A stretch of DNA of 64,000 nt from Dromiciops gliroides (Eukaryota; Chordata; Mammalia; Microbiotheria; Microbiotheriidae), in NCBI RefSeq assembly GCF_019393635.1, contig NC_057863.1, positions 574,190,284 through 574,254,283 of the forward strand, given 5' to 3'. The first letter of the stretch is position 1; each line of letters opens with the position of its first letter. The notes beneath the pieces were generated by a model, which did not search any database, had not been told where the DNA came from, and saw only the letters and a program-made list of their open reading frames with translations. This document shows, piece after piece, positions 43,128 to 53,190 of the stretch. Both the position numbers and the translations under genes were made by a program.

Positions 43128-43365
43128 TCTGGGGTCCTCCTGGACCAGGAGGTCCTTCACTGATTTCATGTCGTAGACCCCTTTGGCAACCTGGTGAGGC
43201 CTATCAATCCCTTCTTGTAATATTTTTTTAATTCATAAAATACATAGGATTACAAAGGAAACCAATGAGGTAAGGCTCTTGCTGTCTGTCAGGAACTGTG
43301 CAATTATATTGAAAACAGTTACCATAATATATTTTTTAAAAGTTTGCAGCTAAGAACATCTACTC
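43128..43365 (-). mobile_element. hAT-type repeat
   Basis: gtagacccctttggcaacct, gaggcctatcaatcccttct, atacataggattacaaagga, aattatattgaaaacagtta. This is the reverse complement of the interior of the element at 61941. Confidence 0.55.
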
Positions 43366-43879
43366 TAGATTTGTCTGTTCACTTATTCATTTGCTCATGC
43401 TTTAATAAGTCAAGGATTTGCAATTTGTCTTATGGATTCTCCTTTCATCGACTCTCATTTCAGTTCCTTGATAACATAGTAGGTGATCATCTTTAAGAGC
43501 TACTGAGGTTGAAAAGTTAGTCACCAACAGGTTGCCTCTGAACTTTGCTAAGGTTAGGGCTCAAATGCCAACCGTATTGTTCATCACTGGGCCCAGGCTC
43601 AGAACTATTTTGATTGGTGCAATGTGTTAGAGCTGAACTTTGACTAACATCATCTTTGATGAGCCATGCTAAGATGAGTCATCAGAAGAAGACTTTCTGT
43701 ATCTGTAACCATTAATAATTTTTTACATTTGTAGCATCTTAATAATATTAATCACTGATGTCTAAATATTGCTTTAAAGTTTTCAAAGCTCTATGTGACT
43801 TTGGGAAAGTCACTTAACTTCAGTCTTAATTTCCTCATCTGCAGAAATTAAGATAAACTTTTTTAAAAAGCTTATTAAA
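43366..43879. other. No gene; MIR core scrap
   Basis: 43790-43870 is a MIR core (tatgtgactttgggaaagtc; aatttcctcatctgcagaaa). The rest is unassigned. Confidence 0.4.
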
Positions 43880-44141
43880 TTAATAAATACTTGTTGATTG
43901 AGTAAATACCAGTCATTTTGCTAGAGAGACTAAGGAAAAATTAAAAATATCTTTGATGTCAAGGAGTTTCTATTGTATTTGGTGGAAATAACATGTATTA
44001 TGCACAAATACATTACAAAAAATAAAATCAGCATAAAGAAATTGGTGGCAAGACTAATCACTTAGGAGTAAGGGATCAGGAAAGGTGGTGGTGTGCAAGT
44101 AAATTTTTAACAACATGCTTCCCCCCAAAAAAATGCAGTAC

Positions 44142-44176
<35 letters not shown>

Positions 44177-45180
44177 TGAGGCAATTGGGGTTAAGTGACT
44201 TGCCCAGGGTCACACAGCTAGTAAGTGTTAAGTGTCTGAGGCCGGATTTGAACTCAGGTACTCCTGACTCCAGGGCTGGTGCTCTATCCACTGCGCCATC
44301 TAGCTGCCCCAGTACTTACTTTTAAGTTTAATCTGCATTACTACCATTTTCTTCATCACTTTCCTAAGTCTAGGAATCAACAAAACAATAAATCAAGCCC
44401 TTATCTGTAGCATTAGCCAATTTCTAAGATGAAAATGTTCACATTGGAATTTTAACAACCAGCTTTCTAGAGCTGCATGAACTGGCGCCAGCATACTCTT
44501 AGAAAAGATCTCATGTGTCAAGAAGCACCTGATGTCAGCCTTGAGTGGAGCTATGGAGTCTGAGATATGGTGAGGAGTGAGGACATTCTAGGGATTGGAT
44601 AGAATTTATACAAGGACACAGGCTAGAAGTGGCATCAAATAGGCCAGCTTGACTGAAGCAGGGTATCTGAGAGGAAAGAGCAGATAATCAGCCAGAAAAG
44701 ATGGACTGGAGCTGGATTATGAAGGGCTTTCCGAGTGAAATAAGGGAGGTTATATGTTTTCCTAGAAGCAATAAACAGCCATGAAAGCTTTTGGACAAGC
44801 CGGTGTTTGAGGTACATTAGTTTGGAAACTTAGTGGACTAGAGAAGGTCGATCTCAGTGGAAGGGAGACTACGTAGGAGACTTCTGCAGTGGTGTGAACA
44901 AGAGGTGATGAGGGTCTAAGCTGAGGTAGCTACCAAGTGGGTGGAGAGGAGGGAACAGATGTAAAAGATGCCCGGAATATTTAATCTATAAGACTTGGCA
45001 ATTGATTGTATAAGGGGGAGGTAGGGGGGAGGGAGAAAAGTCAAGAGGCTGAAGATGACTTGAAGGTTGTGTACCTGGGTGCCTGAAAGGAAACAAGTCG
45101 GTTAGGAATAAAGGTGGGTATTTTGGGGGGTAGAACATGAACACTACTTTGGATGCCTATGAGACTACCAAAGGAATGGA
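43880..45180 (+). repeat. Long copy of the ancient dispersed repeat, split by a SINE
   Basis: Head near 43880-44100 (tacttgttgattgagtaaat; aaggagtttctattgtattt). It continues after the SINE at 44500: ggattatgaagggctttccg, tttggacaagccggtgtttg, gtgtgaacaagaggtgatga, aagtcaagaggctgaagatg. The order matches a mammal-wide repeat I remember but cannot name. No coding content is recognised. Confidence 0.5.
44150..44309 (-). mobile_element. WSINE-like SINE with long T run
   Basis: About 25 T residues, then the complete reversed body. Flanks cagtacttactttt (44136-44149) and (44310-44323) match over 14 bp, the last bases merging with the T run. The long pure tail points to a young insertion. Confidence 0.93.
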
Positions 45181-45214
45181 TCAAGCAGGCATCTGGTGAT
45201 TCTACATTAATAGT

Positions 45215-45466
45215 AATAAAAATATTTATAGAACATCTACTTTGTGCTAGGCACTTTATAATTATCACCTCATTTGATCCTCCCAATAACCCTGGGAGAT
45301 AGGTGCTATTATTATCCCCATTTTACAGATAAGAAAACTGAGGCAAACCGAAGTTAAGTGACTTGCCCAAGGATACATAGATAATAAGTGTCTGATGCTG
45401 GATTTGAACTCAGGTCTTTCTGACTCCAGGCCTAGTGCTCCATCCACTGTGCTACCTAGCTGTCTT
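45215..45466 (-). repeat. MIR/Ther CORE-SINE, antisense, near full length
   Basis: gaacatctactttgtgctag, ttatcacctcatttgatcct, attttacagataagaaaact, gaactcaggtctttctgact, gtgctacctagctgtc. Confidence 0.75.
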
Positions 45467-45589
45467 GGATGCATTAGCACAATGTTCTTTCCATTACATG
45501 TTGAAATTGTGATTGAAATTGTGAAAATAAAATTCATTACTTTTTTTAAAAAAGTAGATTATTTTGGTGGTGGCCTGTTTTGATTAGGT

Positions 45590-45838
45590 GGGGTAGGTGG
45601 TACAGTGGATGGAGCACTGGAGTCAAATTCATCTTCCTGAGTTCAAATCTGGTCTCAGACACTTACTAGCTGTGTGACCCTGGGCAAGTCACTTAACCCT
45701 GTTGTCCTCAGTCTCCTCATCTGTAAAATGAACTGGAGAAGGAAATGGCAAATTACTCCAGTATCTCTGCCAAGGAAATCCCAAAGGGGGTCACAAAGAG
45801 TTGGACACAACTTAAACATGACTAAACCACAACAAAAA
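45590..45838 (+). mobile_element. MAR1-like CORE-SINE
   Basis: ggtggggtaggtggtacagt, cctgagttcaaatctggtct, ctagctgtgtgaccctgggc, ctgccaaggaaatcccaaag, ending in an AAC/A-rich tail. Confidence 0.87.
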
Positions 45839-45894
45839 ATAATGATTTGGAGGGTCTGGCACACAATGAGTGTATAATAAATGCTTGCCGACCG

Positions 45895-46654
45895 GAGGGA
45901 CTTTCTTTCAAGTAATATTCTTTTGGTGTGATTTTTTTTTTGTTTGGGCAGGGCAATGAGGGTTGTGACTTGCCCAAGGTCACACAGCTAGTAAGTGTCA
46001 AGTGTCTGAGGCTGGATTTGAACTCAGGTCTTCCTGAATCCAGGGCTGGTGCTTTATCCACTGTGCCACCTAGCTGCCCCCCCCCCCAAGTAATATTCTT
46101 TTGACCTTGGCTTATCTGGATATACTTCTGAGATATAAAATTTCCCCTAAGAACTTCTTTGGCTGTATCCCATAAGTATTGGTATGTTGTCTCTTTGTTA
46201 TTCTCTTGGATGAAGGTACTGATTGTTTCTATGATTTGTTGTTTGACCCACTCATTCTTTAGGAAGAGATTATTTAGTTTCCAATTAATTTTCAGTCTAT
46301 CTTTCCATGGTTCTTTATTGCATGTAATTTTTATTGCATCATGATCTGAAAAGGATACATTTACTATTTCTGCCTTTCTACATTTGACTGTGAGGATTTT
46401 GTGCCCTAACAAATTTTTGTGTATGTGCCATGTACTGCTGAGAAAAGGTATATTCCTTTCTATCCCCTTTAAATTTTCTCTATCATATCCAACTTTTAAA
46501 AAATCTGTTCACTTTTTAAACTTCTTTCTTATTTAAATTGTGGTTAGATTTGTCTAATTCTGAGAGGGGAAGGTTAACTCCCTCACTAATATAGTTTTGC
46601 TGTCTATTTCCTCTTGTATCTCATTTTATTTCTATAAGAATTTAGATGCTTGGA
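45895..46654 (-). mobile_element. L1 ORF2 5' part (endonuclease end), antisense, split by a SINE
   Basis: The minus-strand frame ending near 46104 contains FSDHDAIKI, WKLNNLFLKNEWVKQQI and TTYQYLWDTAKEVLRG, matching the end of the L1 endonuclease domain and the linker (SDH and WKLNN motifs). The ATG at 46412 is internal, not the ORF2 start. Upstream sequence to 46654 also fits L1. Reverse transcriptase is absent. An L2 terminal scrap (45850-45885) borders it. Confidence 0.82.
45926..46086 (-). mobile_element. WSINE-like SINE inside L1
   Basis: Flanks caagtaatattcttttg (45909-45925 and 46087-46103) are identical over 17 bp. The head end has grown to 11 C (46077-46087, the last C shared with the duplication). 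Confidence 0.94.
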
Positions 46655-47771
46655 TGTACTTCTGGACAAACTAGAAACTTGGGGAACAGAGACTGCAAGG
46701 CAAGAAGGCAGCAGAGAACATTGTGCTATTTGGTTTCTCCAGCTAAGTACAGGCCTGGCATCTGGGAATGCAGCAGTGGCATGTGATAATAGTGTACTGG
46801 TAGGTGGTGGCTGTTGTTACCACATTCTTGGCTTTCATGGGGTCACTCAGTTGTCCAGATAGAGACCGAAATGCCTGAGACTTTTGGGTCAAAGCTGGAT
46901 GAGTGGCCACCTTAGCTAAAAGATGAAATTGTGCTTCCTGCTGTGATTCTAATTGGGGTTATGAGTCTCCTGCAGGCTGGTGATGCTTTGGGGGCCTCCC
47001 CTTATGCACCTGTTTCATTCGACCTTAGACACAATCAGTTGTAAGATTCTTGAATCTTCTCTGTGCTGTGGTTAGGCAGGGGGCGGGACTGCTCGGGATT
47101 TTAAGGCATGGTTTGGATTGTTATCATATTCTGAAGTGAAGATGTTTTTAATTGCTTCAGACATTTTCCCTTTGGCACATGGCAGCAATTTGGCCCTGCT
47201 GTTACACTCAATCATGGCCAGTCTTCGGGTCAGGATTCTTTGGAGGAATAGTCGGGCTACATCTTGAGGATATTTATTTATTCCAGGCAGCAACTGGGAA
47301 GCATGCTGGGCATAACATTGATGGCTATTCACAGCAAAAAGCCTGCTTGGCCCTGGTTTTCAAGTCATCATCAGATCAGTCTGATATTTCTGGGAGAAAC
47401 ACAGTAAGAATATTTTCTTTCTCCCCTTTTCCTCTTATTTTCCCAGTGCAAAAATAGGAGCCACATGGTAATTAATTCCTTATAGTTCAATATCTGAATC
47501 AAATCTACCTAAAGACTAAACATATATGAGGGTTTGTTCTCTGCTTTGGACAATCGAACAACATTGAATAAACCATTGACCTCTTTTATTTTTATAAGGA
47601 GCGTTATTTAGTGAAACTTGGAGACTATTTCTGAGGGTTCTAGGGATCCAACTGAAACGATGTCCTCCTTGGGCCATCTTTCTGCCTAAAGTTTACATTC
47701 ATTTAGAATGAACCCAGATGTTCTGGAAAGCAAAGCTTCTTTTCTAGTCCCAGAATAAGTTTGTTTAGTGT
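46655..47771. other. No gene seen
   Basis: Frames of 70-101 codons (46650, 47072 minus, 47152) overlap and show no domain. No repeat is recognised. Composition is close to average. Confidence 0.4.
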
Positions 47772-47940
47772 GGAAAGAACAGTGGACTTGGCATCAGAAA
47801 GTGTGGGTTTGAGTTCTGGTTTTACTGTCTCTGTGGACTTTGATAATCTCTTAAACTCTCGGTGACTTGGTTTCCTTAATTGTCAATGGAAGGGATTAGA
47901 TTAGAATGGACCCTAGTCCTTTCTAGCACTAGGTTAAATT
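47772..47940 (+). repeat. MIR-type SINE
   Basis: gaaagaacagtggacttggc, gtgggtttgagttctggttt, ggtttccttaattgtcaatg, gactagt-like end. MIR order. Confidence 0.55.
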
Positions 47941-48205
47941 TTTAAAAAATCCCACAGCAAAGTTGACTGTAACTTGAATTTAAGTAAAGTGAATCCATTT
48001 CAAATTTATTTATAAAATGTTAATAATAAAATGTATTTAAGAGGTTTTAAATCACTCAAAATACTGATTTGAAAATGTTTGTTTAGAAAGGAGCTAAATG
48101 ACTAGGTTCGTATAACAGCTGGGAGTTGACCCTCCCCCCCCCATCCCCCACCCCCCACCCCCACTTCTCTGATTAGTTCAGGAATTTTGATAGGAAGATA
48201 GCTCT
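47941..48205. other. Unassigned; C-rich tract
   Basis: 48133-48163 is C-rich (runs of 4-9 C separated by A or T). The complement has four or more G runs and could in principle form a G-quadruplex. Confidence 0.5.
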
Positions 48206-48537
48206 TTAACACTAGCTTTGGAGGTGGTTTGGGGGCAGCACCTGCGGGTCTGAAGCGGAGTGCGGTGTCCGATCCTTTCGTGCCTCACGAGACCGAGTCC
48301 TCACTACCTTGCTGTGGATTGCGCAGCTCGCACAGTAATGCAGTTTCACATACAGTTTGGGCAGCATATATGTCGAAAACACTGGCCTCGGAGATGTCCC
48401 TGACGGCTGGGGCTTCCACGATGATGCGAATGATGAACTTCTTGATGGCCTTGTCCTTGGGCACCCAGTGGGCGCAGTGGATGCAAGCAGTCACCGCACT
48501 TCTTGGTGAGCCCGTTGTTCCTCTTCTTCTTGGTCAT
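48206..48537 (-). pseudogene. RPS26P: Ribosomal protein S26 processed pseudogene
   Basis: RPS26 is a component of the 40S ribosomal subunit near the mRNA exit site. On the minus strand the ATG (48537) opens [14 protein letters not shown] deletion and frameshift follow, then [10 protein letters not shown] and [11 protein letters not shown]. After another shift come an EARKDRT segment and a final [11 protein letters not shown] segment, ending near 48206. It is intronless and in normal order. Length is about 332 bp against about 348 expected. The stop codon is lost, two or more frameshifts are present, and no A tail or clear flanking duplication is visible. Confidence 0.88.
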
Positions 48538-48862
48538 CTTGTTAAGTCAGAAGCTGAAAAAGCACAACTCGTCTCTTTTTGGACCAAAGGAATTAACTTG
48601 AATCCCCACTTAGAGCTTTACTCCCACTCCCCTTTGGTCTGATTATTCAGTGTCTAACAGTAGCATATATCACTACCAAAGTGTTCTTCTGCCCCATATT
48701 ATCCATACTGTGGCTGAAAATTCTTCAAATCAGGAAGTCCCGTTCTTGTTCAACTATTGAGTTATCTAATCATCAGTTCTCTAACTCTGAAATTCTTAGA
48801 AGCATATTAAAAAGTTGTGAAAAAATGGGAGTGGTTTCACAGGACTTTCTCAAATGTTTCTA
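48538..48862. other. Flank of the RPS26 pseudogene
   Basis: 48538-48560 may be pseudogene 5' UTR. The rest is unassigned, with only overlapping short frames. Confidence 0.4.
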
Positions 48863-49189
48863 GAGGCAAGTTAGGTGGCACAGTGAACAAAGTACCCTGA
48901 GTTGGAAAGATCTGAGTTTGAATCTTGTCTCTAACAATGAGTTGTGTCCCTTGGGTTAAGCCACTTAACCTTTATCTCAGTTTCTGAATCTGCAAAATAG
49001 GGATAATGACACCTACCCCACCTTTGTTATGAGGTTTTAGCAATAAAATAAATATATAATGCTAGAAAGGACTAGGGTTTTGTAAATAAATAAAATGGGA
49101 TTTTATGCATGCATGTATACATACATATAGGCATCTAGACAGACAGACACACATACATATGCAAATGTTAAAGTACTATGTTCCGTGAT
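48863..49189 (+). repeat. CORE-SINE/MIR copy and simple repeats
   Basis: 48863-49070: aggcaagttaggtggcacag, gatctgagtttgaatcttgt, aagccacttaacctttatct, cacctaccccacctttgtta. 49105-49165 is a CATA/CAGA-rich patch, followed by a GAT repeat (49185-49200). Confidence 0.6.
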
Positions 49190-50346
49190 GATGATGATGT
49201 ATCCAGTCACTGTTTGAAGACTACCACTGATCGATGTCTCACTACTTTCCAGGGCATCCCATCCCACTCTTGGACAGATGTCTAAATTTTAGGATGTTTT
49301 TCTTTATATTAAGCTGAAATCTGCCTCACTGAAGCTTTCGTGCACTGTTCCTGGTTGTGTCCTTTGGGGACAAGTAAAATGTGTTGAAATCTTCTTCTAT
49401 ATGGCAGCCATTCAAATATTTGTGGAGTTATCTATTCCCAATAAGTCTCTCCTTCAGGCCAAATACCTCCAGTTCCTTGAACTCATACTCATATGGAACA
49501 GTTTTCTATCCCTTCCCCATGTCAGTCACATTCCTTTAGCTGCAATAGAGCTTCTCAGTACCTAAAGTGTGATACTCAGAATTGAAAATAATACTTTTGG
49601 TGTGTGATCAGGGCAGAGGACAGGAGGTCCTATAATTTCCCTTGCTATGGAAACAATGCTTCTAACAATACAGCTTGTTTCCATGTCACATTGTTGACAT
49701 GTGAAATCCACAATCTATTAAAGGCCTCCATTCTTCTCAAGTTGATGTTTTAGCCTAAGCATAGAATGTTATGTTTATTCCTCTTAGATTTCACATAATT
49801 CAATTTGAGCCATTATTCTATTCTGTTGAAATGCATTTGGATCCTGATATTTGTCATCCAATGTGTTGACTATCTCCTCCAGTTTTTTGTCATGTGCAAA
49901 CTTGGTAAGCATGTTATCTATGCCTTCATCTGGTTATTTATAAAAATATTGAACAGAACAGAGCTCTGGAGTCCACTAGAGACCTTTCACCAGGTTAACA
50001 TCAATCCATCAATCCCAATTGTTTTTGTGTGGTTATTCAACTAGTTTCAAAACTATTGAGTTGTGCTGTCATTCAGCTCATATTTGTACATTTTGCTCAC
50101 AAGGATATCATAAGAGACTCACTGAAATACCTAGTTGAACTTCAAGTATACCATTTCTACTATAGTCAAAAAATCTGTTATGTAAGAGTCTGGTAAATAT
50201 TTTTTTTTCGTAATGCTGGCTAGTAGTGGTCATTGCTTACCCTCCCTAAGGGTTCAAAATCAGTTCCTAGAATTTTGCCAGGAATTCAAGTGAAACTCAC
50301 TGGTTGATAGTTTGAGCAATAATTTGTCTCTTTAACCTTTTCAAAG
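49190..50346 (-). mobile_element. CR1/L3 LINE, antisense, over 1.1 kb
   Basis: Landmarks in order: catcccatcccactcttgga, gtcctttggggacaagtaaa, ccttcaggccaaatacctcc, acattgttgacatgtgaaat, catgtgcaaacttggtaagc, gtgtggttattcaactagtt, aattttgccaggaattcaag. Broken frames; no function. Confidence 0.7.
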
Positions 50347-50360
50347 ATAGGAACAAATTG

Positions 50361-50830
50361 GCCTGGTAGCACAGGTCCATACCTGCTTCTGGAAAGGCTG
50401 AGGGTGGTAGATTGCTTGAGCTTTGGAGATCTGAACTAACTAAAGTCAGTCTGGTGTCCACCCTAAGTCTATCACCAAGCTGCTGAAGGATGGAGTGAAG
50501 CAGCCTAGGTTAGAAATGAAGCAAGTCAAAGCTTCTGTACCTGTCAGCAGTGGGATCAAACCCATGACTGGCTGTTGTAGCTATACATACCAATATAGAT
50601 AGATATGTGTGCATATATATATATATGCATACACACACATATAGTATACATACATACACATATACTTTATTTTAATGTTCATTTAAAAAAATTTGAGTTC
50701 CAAATTCTCTCCCTATTTCTAGCTCTTCCCCTACCCATTGAGAAGGCAATGGTATCAAGCCCATGACTGGCTACTGTACTTCCAGCCTGAGTGAGATAGG
50801 GAGACCGTCTCAAAAAAGTTAAAAAAAAAA
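50361..50830 (+). pseudogene. RN7SL: 7SL (SRP) RNA retropseudogene, near full length, split by L1 piece
   Basis: Starts gcctggtagcacaggtccat (7SL 5' domain) and continues ggctgagggtggtagattgc, ttgagctttggagatctgaa, tctggtgtccaccctaagtc, cagcctaggttagaaatgaa, gcaagtcaaagcttctgtac, gtcagcagtgggatcaaacc. After the insertion it ends ttccagcctgagtgagatag and ggagaccgtctc plus an A-rich tail. Flanks ataggaacaaatt (50347-50359) and ataggagcaactt (50831-50843) match at 11 of 13 bases. Many substitutions break the S domain, so it is not a functional SRP RNA. Confidence 0.8.
50582..50753 (-). mobile_element. L1 3' UTR piece inserted in the 7SL pseudogene
   Basis: AT-rich repeat (50590-50665), then tttattttaatgttcattta, tttgagttccaaattctctc and cccattgagaaggcaatg, the complement of the L1 3' end. 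The 7SL segment atcaaacccatgactggct is repeated at its far side as atcaagcccatgactggct, an approximately 19-bp duplication with one mismatch. Confidence 0.75.
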
Positions 50831-50843
50831 ATAGGAGCAACTT

Positions 50844-51605
50844 AAAATTAGATACAATCTCAACTTTCAGTCTAGCTTTGCTTTCCACCTTTCCCATTTC
50901 TATTAATCATAGCACCATTTTCTTTGCCTCCTAATTTGAAACTTTGAAAATCTTTGACTTTTTAAAAAATACTTTCTTTTCCATTATCTAACCAGGTAGC
51001 TATTTCTATCAAGTCTTCCTTCACAATGTCTCTCAGATCCACTTGTTCCTTTCTACTTTGACCTCCTTATTATTATTTCTCATCATTTCAGGCTGAGAAC
51101 CTGGATTGTGAGAGGACTTGAGGCCAGGTCATTTGAGGATCAGTTGAAGGATACATATTTTAGAAAAGTGAAGAGTTAGAAAAGCACCATACCATCTGTG
51201 TGAGTATTTGAAGATTAGGAAGAATATTCTGCTTAAGAGAAAGGAGTAGAAATTGCAGCAGGAGATCTTAGGAAAAACTTTTGAGCGCTTAAAGCTGCCT
51301 GAACATGAAATGAGCTACACGGAGAGGAGGTAGAGCATTCCTTGCTTCTGCAGAAATCTTCAAGTGGAGGCTCCACGCCAACTCATCAAGTATACTGTTG
51401 AAGGTATTGTTCAAATACTGATTGGATGGATGAGAACTCTGAACTCCCAGATAACTTGTGAGTAATATTTGAGTTATTGAAATGGCCACCTAAAAGGGTC
51501 TTATTATCTTTAATATTTCTCCTCTTCCATCCTTCCAGATTATAATTCCTAAAATATCACTTGTCCCATTTCCATTCAAGATTCTGTTAGTAACTCACTA
51601 TTGTC
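50844..51605. other. No gene seen
   Basis: 50844-51070 may continue antisense LINE sequence, but the match is weak. The rest is unassigned. Confidence 0.35.
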
Positions 51606-52026
51606 TAGAGCAGCTAGGTGGCATGGCAGATAGAGTACTGGACTTGGAGTCAGGAAGACCTGAGTTCAAACCCCGCCTCAGATACTTACCAGTTTTATGA
51701 AGCCTCAGTTTCCTAATATGCAAAATGGAGGTAACAGCACCTACTTCACAGGGATATGGTGATAACATACATGAAGTGATTTGCAAACATTCAAGTGCTT
51801 TGCAAATTCTAGCTATTATTATTAGAGGGGCATTATGACAATCGTGGATAGATTGGTGTACTCTGAGCGAGGAAGACCTGTATTTGATTCCTACCTATGG
51901 CAAGTCACTTAATTGCTTGGATTCCCCAGGCTCTTTGTCTGTAATGGGGATGAGAAAGTGAGGGTCATATGATGTATAAAAATGTTTTGTAACCCTTAAA
52001 ACATCCCATATGTTATTATTATTAGA
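51606..52026 (+). repeat. Two CORE-SINE/MIR copies in tandem
   Basis: 51606-51826: gcagctaggtggcatggcag, gacctgagttcaaaccccgc, tgcaaattctagctattatt. 51827-52026: gaggggcattatgacaatcg, tatggcaagtcacttaattg, cccatatgttattattatta. The second is more diverged. Confidence 0.65.
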
Positions 52027-52800
52027 GAGTAAAGCTCAGACTCTTCCATGTGGCATTCAATATTATGATGATGATCTTTTATGGATGAATAAAAGTCACA
52101 TTTCTATAATGCCTTATTATCTACAACACACATTATATAGAGAGATATTTTCATATACTTATATGTCACCTTTTCATAGAGCATTTTGAGGTGAACAAAA
52201 TCATTTCCTCACAGCTCTGTGAGGTAGGCAGGGAAGGTAGCGTTATCCCTATGTTACAGCAGAGGTAATTGAGACTCTGAGAGGTTACATGACTTGTTCA
52301 AAATAACATGACAATCTTGAATTTAAAGCTTTTGACTTTAACTCCAGTGTTCTTTACTCGAGCCTATTTCACACCTCTCCAACCTAATTTCCCACTGCTC
52401 CCAATGCAGATTTTTCACTAGAAAGTCAGACTAATTCCCTTATTGTCTCTCATGCATGCTATTTTTCTATATGCCTTTATTCCTTTGTTCACATTTCATC
52501 TCCCATCTGGAATCATCTTCAATTCTCCCCTCTCCTTAATGTATGCTTCTCCTCCCCATCAACAGGAATCCTTTCTGTTCTTTGAAAACCTAGTTCAAAT
52601 CCACCTCACCTGCGAAATCTTTCCCTCCTAATTCATATAGCATTTAGGCTATATTTTATAATTTAGCATTCCATCGCAGATTCTTTAATGTCAGCTGATT
52701 ATTTGCTATATGCACATCTTTTCTCCATTCTGTGATTGAACATCCCTGGAAGGTCTGCAAGAACTGTGTCCTATACCATACTTCTTTTGTATGACGTACA
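52027..52800 (+). mobile_element. L2 LINE 3' UTR split by a reversed MIR
   Basis: Left: gctcagactcttccatgtgg, cattcaat. A reversed MIR occupies about 52090-52360 (gctctgtgaggtaggcaggg; gaggttacatgacttgttca). Right: ccaacctaatttcccactgc, tagttcaaatccacctcacc, gaagnnt-type end at cctggaaggtctgcaagaac. No open frame. Confidence 0.6.
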
Positions 52801-53190
52801 GTGTCCAGAATAAGCTGGGCAAATAATCTGGAAATTCTTGTTTTACAAGACCCTGCCGATAGCCCAGCTACTCAGTTGAGTAGATTAAATAAGATCATAT
52901 GTTTGCTTACTCATTCCTGTTTTATTTCAAGATCATAAATGTTAACTTTGACCGGTCTTATAATTGTGTAGTAAGAAGGTACAGATGTTACAACTCAACT
53001 TTTAGTATGGGCGTATGCCCAAAGTATCTATGCATTTTGATGGTGAATGGTGTCATCTTCCTACAGCATGATTGATATCCATCAGTTGTTAAGCATTTAT
53101 TAAGCACCTGCTATGTACCAGACACTGTGTTAGATGCTGGTGATATGAAGATAGGCAAAAACAGTCCCTGCTCTTGAGTAAATAAATTGG
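52801..53190 (+). repeat. Ancient dispersed repeat head near 53086
   Basis: 53086-53190: gttaagcatttattaagcac, ctgctatgtaccagacactg, aaaaacagtccctgctcttg. The preceding 285 bases are unassigned. Confidence 0.5.

Noticed and set aside
45822..46412. 196-codon minus-strand frame as a gene
   Set aside because: The first 100 residues are L1 ORF2 and the rest is an inserted SINE. The frame is open by chance across the junction.
47072..47457. Overlapping 86- and 101-codon frames on opposite strands
   Set aside because: No motif, domain or splice context. Opposite-strand open frames of this size are expected by chance.
48229..48642. 137-codon plus-strand frame
   Set aside because: It is the antisense shadow of the RPS26 pseudogene on the minus strand.
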